From NCBI RefSeq assembly GCF_029894335.1, contig NZ_JARXZC010000037.1:1-64000 (forward strand): a stretch of DNA of 64,000 nucleotides, in the 5' to 3' direction. Of the stretch, positions 41,519 through 48,727 are shown in pieces. How positions within the stretch are numbered: position 1 is the first letter of the stretch; every line of letters begins with the position of its first letter. The notes beneath the pieces were generated by a model. The model had not been told where the DNA came from. It saw nothing but the letters and a program-made list of their open reading frames with translations, and searched no databases. Source of the stretch: Kitasatospora sp. MAP5-34 (lineage in GTDB: Bacteria; Actinomycetota; Actinomycetes; Streptomycetales; Streptomycetaceae). The position numbers and the translations under genes were made by a program.

Positions 41519-42043
41519 TCAGAGCTTGCGCTGCCGGTACATCTCCTCGGCCGCGTCCAGGACCGCCGTGAGGTCGCCGCCCGCCGTGGCGGTGGCGACG
41601 GCTGCCACCGCCCCCTCCACGAACGGGGCGTCGGCCAGCCGTACCGGGAAGGGCAGGCCGTGCTCGTCGGCTGCGGCCAGCAACGCCCGTACGGTGCTAA
41701 CGGCGCTGCCGAGGTCGGCGAGGACGGCCACGCCGTGCCCCTGGTCCACCTGGCGGGCGGCTGCGGCGACCAGCACCGCGCTGGTGCCCGGGCCGTCCGC
41801 CAGGTTGCCTCCGGTCGCGGCGACCGGAGCCGGGTCGTCGCTGCCGGCCAGCGCCACCGCCAGCGCGCCGGTCGCCGTGGCCACCTCCTGGCTGTGCGAC
41901 ACCAGGACCAGCCCGACCCGCCCGTGCGCCGGCGGACGCCCGGGCCGGGACGCGGGCTGCGGCTCGCGCGGCCCGTCCGGCGGGGCGGAGGGGGCGGTCG
42001 AAATGGGGATCACATCGGCGCGGTGGGCGTCCCGGCGGTCCAT
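41519..42043 (-). CDS. dhaM: Dihydroxyacetone kinase phosphotransfer subunit DhaM (EIIA-man type), orphan
   Basis: 174 residues. From ~43 it is a mannose-type EIIA domain as in DhaM: 'VGLVLVSHSQEVATATGALA' with the phosphorylated His (H50), 'AATGGNLADGPGTSAVLV' and 'VAVLADLGSAVSTVRALL'. DhaM takes phosphate from HPr/EI and passes it to DhaL-ADP for dihydroxyacetone phosphorylation. The ~40 N-terminal residues are a Pro/Arg-rich extension. ATG 42043 follows AGGAG by 7 bases. No dhaK or dhaL is adjacent, which is unusual. A 14-bp tandem duplication lies upstream (42101-42128). Confidence 0.85.
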   Translation of the reverse strand: MDRRDAHRADVIPISTAPSAPPDGPREPQPASRPGRPPAHGRVGLVLVSHSQEVATATGALAVALAGSDDPAPVAATGGNLADGPGTSAVLVAAAARQVDQGHGVAVLADLGSAVSTVRALLAAADEHGLPFPVRLADAPFVEGAVAAVATATAGGDLTAVLDAAEEMYRQRKL

Positions 42044-42100
42044 CGGCTGCTCCTGGTGGCCTGTCGGAGGTGCTGGGCGAGGTCTGAGGGGCATATCGGA

Positions 42101-42128
42101 CGGGCGTAAGAGAGCGGGCATAAGAGAG
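42101..42128 (-). repeat. 14-bp tandem duplication upstream of dhaM
   Basis: CGGGCGTAAGAGAG (42101-42114) is followed immediately by CGGGCATAAGAGAG (42115-42128), one mismatch. It lies ~60-85 bases upstream of the dhaM start in the promoter region, so it could be an operator pair or simple slippage. Confidence 0.7.
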
Positions 42129-42317
42129 GTTGTCTGAAAAGCCAGGTTCTGAGACCAACACTCTCGCAGCAGGCGCTCCCGCTAGCACAGTCGGCGCCCC
42201 GAAGCGGACGGATCCGGACATCTCGGCCCACACGGAGGAGTCCTGGTCCGAACCTCTTCCGCGTCGTGTAAGGGTGTATACGCTGGGGCTTTCGATGACC
42301 ATGGGAGGAGCTGCACA

Positions 42318-42578
42318 GTGACGGCGGACATTGGTACGAGCGTGGACGGCAGTGGCATCGGCACTCTGGGGGCGGCGCGCAAGCCCCAGCTGGACCTGAC
42401 CGAAGCCGACTGGCTCTCCAGCAGCCAGGGCGTCGGGGACGTGCAGATCGCCTTCGTCGAGGGCTACATCGCGATGCGGGACGGTCGGCAGCCCGAGGGG
42501 CCGGTCCTGGTCTTCACCCCGGCGGAGTGGCGTGCCTTCGTCCTCGGCGCCCGCGACGGCGAGTTCGACCTCACCTGA
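42318..42578 (+). CDS. DUF397 domain protein
   Basis: 86 residues. From ~30 the sequence is DUF397: 'LSSSQGVGDVQIAFVEGYIA' then 'MRDGRQPEGPVLVFTPAEWR' and the 'AFVLGARDGEFDL' end. DUF397 proteins are small, very numerous in Streptomyces and usually sit beside an XRE-type regulator (as with BldB-neighbour or WhiJ-like pairs); here none is adjacent. The GTG at 42318 follows GGGAGGAG (42303-42310). A -10-like TATACG lies at 42277-42282. An 11-bp-stem terminator follows the gene. Confidence 0.88.
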   Translation: MTADIGTSVDGSGIGTLGAARKPQLDLTEADWLSSSQGVGDVQIAFVEGYIAMRDGRQPEGPVLVFTPAEWRAFVLGARDGEFDLT

Positions 42579-42631
42579 CGGGATCCGCGGCCGGCGGGTT
42601 CACGGCCCGGCGGGATCCGCACGGGTGACAC

Positions 42632-42675
42632 GGCGAGGGCGCTCCGGCCGACGGGTTGGCGGGGGCGCCCTCGCC
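42632..42675 (+). terminator. Terminator after the DUF397 gene
   Basis: GGCGAGGGCGC (42632-42642) pairs perfectly with GCGCCCTCGCC (42665-42675), 11 bp, 22-base loop. It lies 54 bases after the DUF397 stop. Confidence 0.75.
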
Positions 42676-43291
42676 ATGTGCCAATCCCCGATTGGTTGTT
42701 GACTGTTCGACAAGAGGCGGCCCACAGTATGAAGCAGACAGACGCCGTGCCCATCGCCCCCACGCGACCGAGCACGGCGCCTGCTGTGATGCCCGGCACG
42801 AGTGCCGGACCCCTCCCGTGGTACCCCGGACGCACCAGGGCGCGTCAGTCGCCGGGAGGCGTTGGCTCCGGTGTCCGAGAGCGACTCGGACACGGGTGCC
42901 GGGTGCCCGGAATCCGCACGCCCCCACGCGGCGGTGTCCCGGGCAAGGTCCGCGAGTGCGACGGGCCGGGGCCCCGCGAACCTGGCTTATTGGTGTTGGT
43001 CGGGTCTGACGGTGTCAGGTCTGAGGTATCGGGTCTGACGGTCTGTGGACGGCTGGAGGTGCACAGGCGGTTCAGGTGGATCGCACGACGACGGGCACAT
43101 TGATGGAACGCGCACGTGGGCGCGCTGCGACATGCCGCCCCCCGGTGGATCGAGCCCACAGCGGCTGTCGTGCAGAACCGAACGTAGCCCGGACGGTTGC
43201 TCAGAGTCAACATTGGTCTCTGAGCGTGGATCTCGGCCGGACGGCCGACCCGCCCCGTGAGCAGGGCGTGACGGGCACGTACGATGGTGTC
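42676..43291 (+). other. Long non-coding-looking region with a promoter and short repeats
   Basis: About 615 bases with no gene I can defend; several frames are open, as usual at this GC content, but lack family features. Left end: hairpin CCAATC-CCC-GATTGG (42681-42695) and a promoter-like TTGACT (42699-42704), 18-base spacer, CACAGT (42723-42728), with ATGAAGCAG following at 42729. This resembles the leader-peptide promoter at 43849. Middle: CGGGTCTGACGGT occurs exactly at 43001-43013 and 43030-43042, with CAGGTCTGAGG between. Right end: TACGAT (43280-43285) sits 6 bases before the next gene's ATG. A small RNA is possible but not shown. Confidence 0.45.
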
Positions 43292-43786
43292 ATGTCATTT
43301 CTCCGCCGTCGCTCCGGCTCTCCCGCAGGACCGGACTTCGACGTGCTCGCGATGGACCCGGGCGACTGGCCTGGCCACTTCGGCGCCATGGTGATGAGCG
43401 GCCCGGACGGCTCCTGCCAGGGGATCTTCCTGCGCTACGACCTGTTCGGCGGTCGCGGCCCCGCGATGTTCATCGGGAACCTCCCCGAGGGCTCGCCGGC
43501 CCGGGAGACGGCTGACGGAGTCCCGTTCGAAATCAGCCAGCTTCTCGCGGCGCTGGAGAACGAGGAACCGGTCGAGTTCGTCTCCGCCGAGGACTTCCCG
43601 GTGATGCTTGGCGACGACCTGCTGATCGTGAAGAAGATCAAGGTCAGCGAGGAGCGGGTGTTCTGCGCCCAGTTCGGGCGCAGCGACGGCGTCCAGGTCA
43701 CCATCGCCTCCTGGGACCGCCCGATCGCCGACGACCTCTACCAGCTGCTCAAGCCGCTGCCCTCGGACATGTTCCAGCAGGGCTGA
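43292..43786 (+). CDS. Conserved hypothetical protein
   Basis: 164 residues, soluble, acidic. It begins 'MSFLRRRSGSPAGPDFDVLA' and contains 'DGSCQGIFLRYDLFGGRGPAM', 'FEISQLLAALENEEPVEFV' and 'IASWDRPIADDLYQLLKPL'. I recall similar proteins across Streptomyces but no named domain. ATG 43292 is the start; the TACGAT box 6 bases before it suggests a leaderless transcript, and upstream in-frame sequence to 43076 is low quality. The last bases (TTCCAGCAGGGCTGAT) are echoed 29 bp downstream at 43801 (TCCCAGCAGGCCGAT). Confidence 0.72.
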   Translation: MSFLRRRSGSPAGPDFDVLAMDPGDWPGHFGAMVMSGPDGSCQGIFLRYDLFGGRGPAMFIGNLPEGSPARETADGVPFEISQLLAALENEEPVEFVSAEDFPVMLGDDLLIVKKIKVSEERVFCAQFGRSDGVQVTIASWDRPIADDLYQLLKPLPSDMFQQG

Positions 43787-43848
43787 TTCGAGCATGCCGA
43801 TCCCAGCAGGCCGATCTCGGCAGGGCTGGGCGCGACCTCCGGCGGTGC

Positions 43849-43878
43849 TTGACGGTTTCGATCATTGCTTCGTACAGT
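43849..43878 (+). promoter_or_regulatory. Promoter of the leader peptide / flavoprotein operon
   Basis: TTGACG (43849-43854), 18-base spacer, TACAGT (43873-43878). The predicted transcription start falls at ~43885, at or next to the ATG at 43886, so the leader peptide would be translated from a leaderless transcript. Confidence 0.75.
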
Positions 43879-43885
43879 CACGAGC

Positions 43886-43972
43886 ATGTCACCTCGCCGC
43901 TGCCCGCTGCTGACCCGCCGCAGCTATCTCGACCTGCGGCGTACCGCCGGCGCGAAGTGTCCGTGGTGTTGA
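43886..43972 (+). CDS. 28-residue Cys-containing leader peptide
   Basis: ATG 43886 to TGA 43970-43972 encodes 28 residues: start 'MSPRRCPLLTRRSYLDLRRT', end 'AGAKCPWC'. The '(S)RRxYLDLRRTAxAxC' pattern matches the short 'putative leader peptides' found upstream of sulphur and cysteine genes in Streptomyces. There are three Cys codons, two of them in the last four residues before the stop (Cys-Pro-Trp-Cys). A hairpin starts one base after the stop codon. The downstream gene is an acyl-CoA-dehydrogenase-like flavoprotein. The peptide probably acts in cis: stalling at Cys codons when Cys-tRNA is scarce would alter folding or termination. No ribosome site is needed if leaderless. Confidence 0.8.
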   Translation: MSPRRCPLLTRRSYLDLRRTAGAKCPWC

Positions 43973-43993
43973 GAGGGAGCCGCAGGCTCCCTC
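43973..43993 (+). promoter_or_regulatory. Attenuator-type hairpin after the leader peptide
   Basis: GAGGGAGCC (43973-43981) pairs with GGCTCCCTC (43985-43993), 9 bp and a 3-base loop, beginning immediately after the leader stop codon. A ribosome held on the last Cys codons would cover the left arm. There is no U-tract, so the mechanism could be termination, Rho access or coupling. Confidence 0.7.
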
Positions 43994-44138
43994 GGCGGCG
44001 CGTGGGCGGCTGATCCGGCCGGGCTGCCGGCCCGGCTGTCGGCCGTGGGGGCCGCCGCATCCGGTCACCGCGCGCCTGCCCCGGTGCGCTGCCCGCAGTC
44101 CGCCGAGCTCCATGCTGCCGCCCGGAGGCGCAAGCACC

Positions 44139-45329
44139 ATGACCCCCACCGCCTTTTCGCCGGCCGACGGTCCGTCAGCCACCGCCTCACCCGCCGCCGC
44201 GGCGGTCTCGGCGGCGCTCGCCCGGCTGCCCAGGGTGGTCGATCTGCTGGCCGCCCGCGCCGAGGAGCACGACCGGGACGCGACCTTCCCGTACCAGGGC
44301 GTCGAGGCCCTGCACGAGGCCGGCCTGCTCACCCTGACGGTGGGTCAGCGCTACGGCGGCCCGGGCGGGACGCTGAGCGACACCGTCAAGGTGCTCTCGG
44401 GGCTCGGGCGCGGGGACGCCTCGGTGGCGGTCCTGGCGGCCTTCACCCTGCTCAGGCACGCCGAGCAGGCCCGGACGGGCAGCTGGCCCGCCGCCGCGTA
44501 CCGGCGGCTGCTCACGGAGTCCAAGCGCGGCCCGGCGCTGGTCGACACGTTGCGTGCGGAGCCCGGTGGGACGGGCGAGCTGCCCGCCACGGTGGCCCGC
44601 CGGAACGGCTCGAACTGGCTGCTGACCGGGCGCAAGACCTGCTGCACCGGGGCCGAGGCCCTGGCCTGGATGGCGGTCTGGGCCCGCACCGACGAAGCCG
44701 TCCCGAGGACCGGGCTCTTCCTGGTGCGCGGCGACAGCCCGGGGGTCGAGGTCGACCCGGTCTGTGACCAGCTCGGGCTACGGGCCAGTGCCGGCCATGA
44801 CGTGCTGCTGGCGGACGTCGAGGTCGGCGCCGACGCGGTCGTCGGGCTGGCCGGACCGGGCGGGCACCGACCGGGTACGGACCCGCTCGACCTCGCCTGG
44901 CACGACCTGGCGCTCGCCGCCGTCCATCTGGGCGTGGCCCGCTCCGCGCAGGACTGGTTGGTCCGCTTCCTGAAGCAGCGCACCCCCGCCAACCCGAGCG
45001 AGCCGCCGGCGACCCTGCCCCGCTACCGGAGCGCCCTGGGCGAGCTGGCGAGCACCCTGATCGGCGCCGAGGAGCTGGTGGCCGGGCTGGCCGCCCGGAT
45101 CGACCGGGGCGACCCGGCGGCGGTGGACCGCGCCGGGGTGGCGCAACTGCTCGCCAACCGGGCCGCCACGGCGGCCGTCCAGCAGGCCGTCACGCTCACC
45201 GGCAACCTGGGCCTGAGCCGCCGCCACCCGCTCGAGCGGTACCTGCGGGACGTCCTGAGCGGCCGGGCACACTTCCCCCCGGAGGAAGCGGTGCTCGAAG
45301 CGGCCGCCCGCGCGGCCCTCGAAGGCTAG
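44139..45329 (+). CDS. Acyl-CoA dehydrogenase-like flavoprotein (possibly SfnB/DszC-type sulphur acquisition)
   Basis: 396 residues with the three-part acyl-CoA dehydrogenase fold: N-terminal helical domain ('LHEAGLLTLTVGQRYGGPGG'), beta domain ('WLLTGRKTCCTGAEALAWMAVWART' as the region ~166-190), C-terminal four-helix domain ('HDLALAAVHLGVARSAQDWL'). The general-base Glu of true dehydrogenases is not obvious, and the 'LTGRKTCCTGA' segment resembles FMN/FADH2-dependent desulphurisation monooxygenases. Together with the Cys leader peptide this suggests organosulphur use; that is inference. ATG 44139 with GGAGG 10 bases upstream is preferred to ATG 44112. Confidence 0.8.
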   Translation: MTPTAFSPADGPSATASPAAAAVSAALARLPRVVDLLAARAEEHDRDATFPYQGVEALHEAGLLTLTVGQRYGGPGGTLSDTVKVLSGLGRGDASVAVLAAFTLLRHAEQARTGSWPAAAYRRLLTESKRGPALVDTLRAEPGGTGELPATVARRNGSNWLLTGRKTCCTGAEALAWMAVWARTDEAVPRTGLFLVRGDSPGVEVDPVCDQLGLRASAGHDVLLADVEVGADAVVGLAGPGGHRPGTDPLDLAWHDLALAAVHLGVARSAQDWLVRFLKQRTPANPSEPPATLPRYRSALGELASTLIGAEELVAGLAARIDRGDPAAVDRAGVAQLLANRAATAAVQQAVTLTGNLGLSRRHPLERYLRDVLSGRAHFPPEEAVLEAAARAALEG

Positions 45330-45378
45330 CCAGACAGAGCCCCGCGCCCCCGTTCGTGGCTGATCGAGTGCCGATGAT

Positions 45379-46533
45379 TCAGCGAGTGCCCACCGCAGCC
45401 CGGACCGCCCGGCGGGCGAGCGCGGCGTCGTCGTACAGGCGGCGGATCATGATGCGCTGCTCCTCGCCCGCGCCCGGGACGTCGTGCAGCCGGATCTCCC
45501 GCATCAGCACCAGCACCAGGTTGACCAGGAACGCGTCCCGGGCCACCGTGCCGCCGGACTGGGCGAGTTGGCTGATCTGGCGGCGGGCGGCGGTGTCGCC
45601 GGAGAGCACGCTCCAGAGCACCGCGAGGTCGTACCCGGGCAGGTACCAGCCGGCCTCCTCCCAGTCGACCAGGACCGGCCCGGACGGCGCGAGCAGCATG
45701 TTGCCGAGCAGCGCGTCGCCGTGGCAGAGCTGCAGCGGGGTGTGGGCGAGTCCGTGCAGCAGGCCGCGCAGGTCGCCCGCGTCGCGGTCGGTCAGCTGGC
45801 CGACGGAGTGGAAGCGCGCGATCTCCAGCTGGTAGTCGAGCGGCTTGCCGAACATGTCCGTCGGCGGGCGCCAGAGGTTGAGGGTCCGGACGGCGCCCAG
45901 CACGGCGCGCACCTCGCCCGGGGTGGGGGCGTTGACGGGGTGGCGCTCGCGGGCCGCCGGGCGGCCGGGGACGCGCTCCAGGATCAGCACGCAGCGGTCG
46001 TGGTCGGCCGCGACCAGCCGGGGCATCCGGATCGGCGGACGGTGCCGGACGAAGGCCCGGTAGACGGCCACCTCGTGGTGGAAGCGTTCGATCAGCTGCT
46101 GGTACTGCTCACCGCGTGCGGCCTGCGGGGCCAGGCACTTGGCGACCACCGGCGCCCGGCCGATGGTGCCGGCGATCAGGATGTGCCGGCTGCCCTCGCG
46201 CAGCACCTGCCGGGGGAGGAAGGCGGGGGCTATCCGCGCGATGTTGGCGAGGGCGGCCCGGACGGCGGGGGTCTGCAGGGTCGCCGGGTCCACCCGGTCG
46301 ATGACGGTCTCGGGGCGGCCGCGCAGCAGGCGTTCGGTGCCGGGGCGGGCGGCGAGCTGGTCGGCCGGGCGGGCGGCCGGCGGGCGGACCGCCAGCGCTC
46401 GGGGGTCGCGGAGGTCGCGGAACTCGGTGCCACGGGGGGCGGGGCCCTGCCCGGCCCGGCCGCCGACTGCGGTGGGGGGACGCAGCGCAGTACGGGTCTG
46501 GGTGGAGGTGCCGGTGGTCGCTGAGGAGTACAT
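45379..46533 (-). CDS. Aminoglycoside phosphotransferase-like (APH/ChoK) kinase
   Basis: 384 residues. The C-terminal two thirds are an APH-type kinase: an N-lobe with 'GRAPVVAKCLAP' (ATP lysine), 'FHHEVAVYRAFVRHRPPIRMPRL', the catalytic loop 'LQLCHGDALLGNMLL' (HGD~N, ~267) and the metal motif 'PVLVDWEEAGWYLPGYDLA'. The N-terminal ~100 residues are disordered-looking. Substrate unknown: sugar, choline-like or antibiotic. ATG 46533 is the best start in a very long open frame; no ribosome site is clear. Convergent with the flavoprotein gene and divergent from the NsdA-like regulator, 500 bases away. Confidence 0.82.
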   Translation of the reverse strand: MYSSATTGTSTQTRTALRPPTAVGGRAGQGPAPRGTEFRDLRDPRALAVRPPAARPADQLAARPGTERLLRGRPETVIDRVDPATLQTPAVRAALANIARIAPAFLPRQVLREGSRHILIAGTIGRAPVVAKCLAPQAARGEQYQQLIERFHHEVAVYRAFVRHRPPIRMPRLVAADHDRCVLILERVPGRPAARERHPVNAPTPGEVRAVLGAVRTLNLWRPPTDMFGKPLDYQLEIARFHSVGQLTDRDAGDLRGLLHGLAHTPLQLCHGDALLGNMLLAPSGPVLVDWEEAGWYLPGYDLAVLWSVLSGDTAARRQISQLAQSGGTVARDAFLVNLVLVLMREIRLHDVPGAGEEQRIMIRRLYDDAALARRAVRAAVGTR

Positions 46534-47033
46534 GGGGTGGTGAGGATCCCTTCCTGGCCGACGGTGGCCTCTGCCAGTGAGAGCTGACGCGGGTGACTGC
46601 GACGCCGGAGCGAGCGGTGGCGCCGTAGCGTGCAGCTGACCCCCGCTCATGCGGGGCGCAGAGCGGGGCGGAGGCGGGTGGGGACGAGGTGGAGCGAAGG
46701 CGCCGGGCACGGAGTACCGGCCTTCGCGGACCGTCCGCACCCTGGGGAGTACGGGGTCCACGACCGCCGGGGCCGTGCCCGGCGCCTTCGCGCCACCCAG
46801 CCGCGCCACCCCCTCGGATGAGGCCACGGGACGACCGTTGACTGCCCATCAGGTGACGTACCCTGAGGCGGTTTCCGGCCCTCCCGACCCGAAGTCGGGG
46901 TGGCGCAGCTCTACATGACACCCGATCGCTACTGGCACACCATGTGGCGGACCCTGGCGAAGCCTGGCGAATGGTCGCGTGGCACATGACAGAGCACTAC
47001 TGTCGAACCAGCCGAGGAACCTGGGGGCTTCAC
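46534..47033. promoter_or_regulatory. Divergent intergenic region (kinase / NsdA-like)
   Basis: 500 bases. It contains the 19-bp inverted repeat listed separately (46694-46791), and nearer the right-hand gene a promoter-like TTGACT (46838-46843) with TACCCT (46859-46864); the 15-base spacer is short. The GC-rich left half is open in several frames, but none shows protein-like composition. No gene is supported. Confidence 0.45.
46694..46791. repeat. Perfect 19-bp inverted repeat flanking 60 bases
   Basis: GCGAAGGCGCCGGGCACGG (46694-46712) and its exact complement (46773-46791) enclose 60 bases (46713-46772) that include partial secondary pairings such as CGGCCTTCGCGG. It could fold as a long stem-loop in either transcript or mark a small mobile or rearranged element; no target-site duplication was seen. 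Confidence 0.8.
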
Positions 47034-48500
47034 GTGAGCAGGGGGCCGAACACCAGACTCGCCGACCTGTTCGCCCTGACCGGATGGTCCAAGGGCGAGC
47101 TGGCCAGGCTGGTCAACCGGCGCGGTGCGGCGATGGGTCAGCAGCAGCTGTCCACCGACACCTCGCGGGTGCGGCGCTGGATCGAGCAGGGGGAGATCCC
47201 CCGCGATCCGGTGCCACGAGTGCTGGCCGCCGTGTTCACCGAGCGGCTCGGCCGTGTCGTCAGCACTGAGGACCTCGGTCTGGAACGACACCGGCCCTCC
47301 AGGTCCGACAGCACGCGGTCGGCGGAGCCCTGGGAGCCGGATCGGACGGCTGCGGTCCTCACCGAGTTCACGGGAATGGACCTCATGCTCAACCGACGTG
47401 GATTGGTCGGCGCGGGCGCCGCGCTCACGGCCGGCGCCGTCATCGCCGACAACCTGTACGACTGGCTCAGCGGGCCCGACGTGGCGTACGCCGCCACCCG
47501 CCCCGGCCCCCGGCAAGTGATCACCCAGGGCGGTTCCCGCCCGGTCGTCGACGTGTACGAGCCCGGCCCGGTCGGCTTCGAGGAGGTGGCCGCGCTCGAA
47601 CGGTCGGTGGAGGTCTTCCGGGCCTGGGACGCCTCCCGGGGCGGCGGGCTGCAGCGCAAGGCCGTGGTGGGCCAGCTCAACGAGGTGGGCGGCCTGCTGA
47701 CGCACGATCTGCACCCGTTGGTGAAGCAGCGGCTCTGGACGGTCGCCGCCAACCTCTCGGTGCTGGCCGGCTGGATGTCCCACGACGTCGGTCTGGAGCC
47801 CACCGCGCAGCGGTACTTCGTGATCGCCGCGCAGGCGGCGAAGGAGGCCGGCGACCGGCCCCGGGCCGGTGAGGCGATCTCCCGGGCCGCCCGGCAGATG
47901 CTGCACCTCGGGCGCGCCGACGACGCGCTCGAACTCGTCCAGCTCGCCCAGGCCAGCAGCGGTGACCGGGCGCTGCCCCGCACGCGCGCGATGCTGCAGA
48001 CGGTGGAGGCCTGGGCGCAGGCGTCGCTCGGGCGTTCGGACGCCACCAGACGCGTCCTCGGCCAGGCGGAGGACCTCTTCGTCCAGGACACCGGTGAGGC
48101 CGCGCCGAGCTGGATGCAGCTCTTCAACGAGGCCGAACTGCACGGCATGCAGGCCCTGGTGTACCGGACCCTCGCCGAGCACGACCCGGGCGCCGCCCGG
48201 CTCGCCGAGCTGCACGCCCGCCAGGCGATCGACCTGCGGGCCAAGACCGGCCTGGAGCGCTCGGCGTTGCTCGACCGGATCACCCTCGCCTCGGTCTACT
48301 GGATCTCCGGCGAGCCCGACGAGGCCCAGGTGCAGGCCAAGCTGGCGATGGCGGCGATCGGCCAGACCTCCTCCCTGCGGACCTGGGACAGACTGCGCGA
48401 GATGTACCGGCTGTCGGGCCGCTACCAGCACCTGGCGGCCGTTGCCGAGCTGCGGGACGAGATCGACGCGGCGATGCCCCGGCCTCGCCGGAAGGCGTAG
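47034..48500 (+). CDS. NsdA-like regulatory protein (HTH plus TPR-like)
   Basis: 488 residues. The N-terminal ~85 residues ('NTRLADLFALTGWSKGELAR', 'DTSRVRRWIEQGEIPRDPVP') resemble the XRE-like helix-turn-helix front of the streptomycete NsdA/NsdB-type family; from ~150 there are alpha-helical TPR-like repeats ('YFVIAAQAAKEAGDRPRAGE', 'EAQVQAKLAMAAIGQ'). NsdA of S. coelicolor represses sporulation and antibiotic production, so a developmental role is plausible but inferred. 'LMLNRRGLVGAGAALTAG' (~115) is a hydrophobic patch also seen in the family. GTG 47034 with GGGGGC upstream; the frame is open back to 46944. Confidence 0.78.
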   Translation: MSRGPNTRLADLFALTGWSKGELARLVNRRGAAMGQQQLSTDTSRVRRWIEQGEIPRDPVPRVLAAVFTERLGRVVSTEDLGLERHRPSRSDSTRSAEPWEPDRTAAVLTEFTGMDLMLNRRGLVGAGAALTAGAVIADNLYDWLSGPDVAYAATRPGPRQVITQGGSRPVVDVYEPGPVGFEEVAALERSVEVFRAWDASRGGGLQRKAVVGQLNEVGGLLTHDLHPLVKQRLWTVAANLSVLAGWMSHDVGLEPTAQRYFVIAAQAAKEAGDRPRAGEAISRAARQMLHLGRADDALELVQLAQASSGDRALPRTRAMLQTVEAWAQASLGRSDATRRVLGQAEDLFVQDTGEAAPSWMQLFNEAELHGMQALVYRTLAEHDPGAARLAELHARQAIDLRAKTGLERSALLDRITLASVYWISGEPDEAQVQAKLAMAAIGQTSSLRTWDRLREMYRLSGRYQHLAAVAELRDEIDAAMPRPRRKA

Positions 48501-48727
48501 TTCCGGTCGACGCCTCCTAGCACGGCAGGGCCGGTGCCGTCGGTGGTTTCCACTAAATCCTGTTGAGAATTTCTCTGACATGTGCAGATCCGAGCTTGTG
48601 TGCGTAAGGGGCGCCCAGGCGGTAACCTTCGGTAATTCCGGCGCCCGGGCGCCCTCGTAGGACCGACCAGACCCCCGGCGACGGAAATCCCGTTGCCACC
48701 TAGACCGCCGCAACGGATGCTGACCTC

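Noticed and set aside
43878..44332. Minus-strand frames across the leader-peptide region
   Set aside because: No ribosome site or family feature; the plus-strand promoter, leader ORF and hairpin explain the region better.
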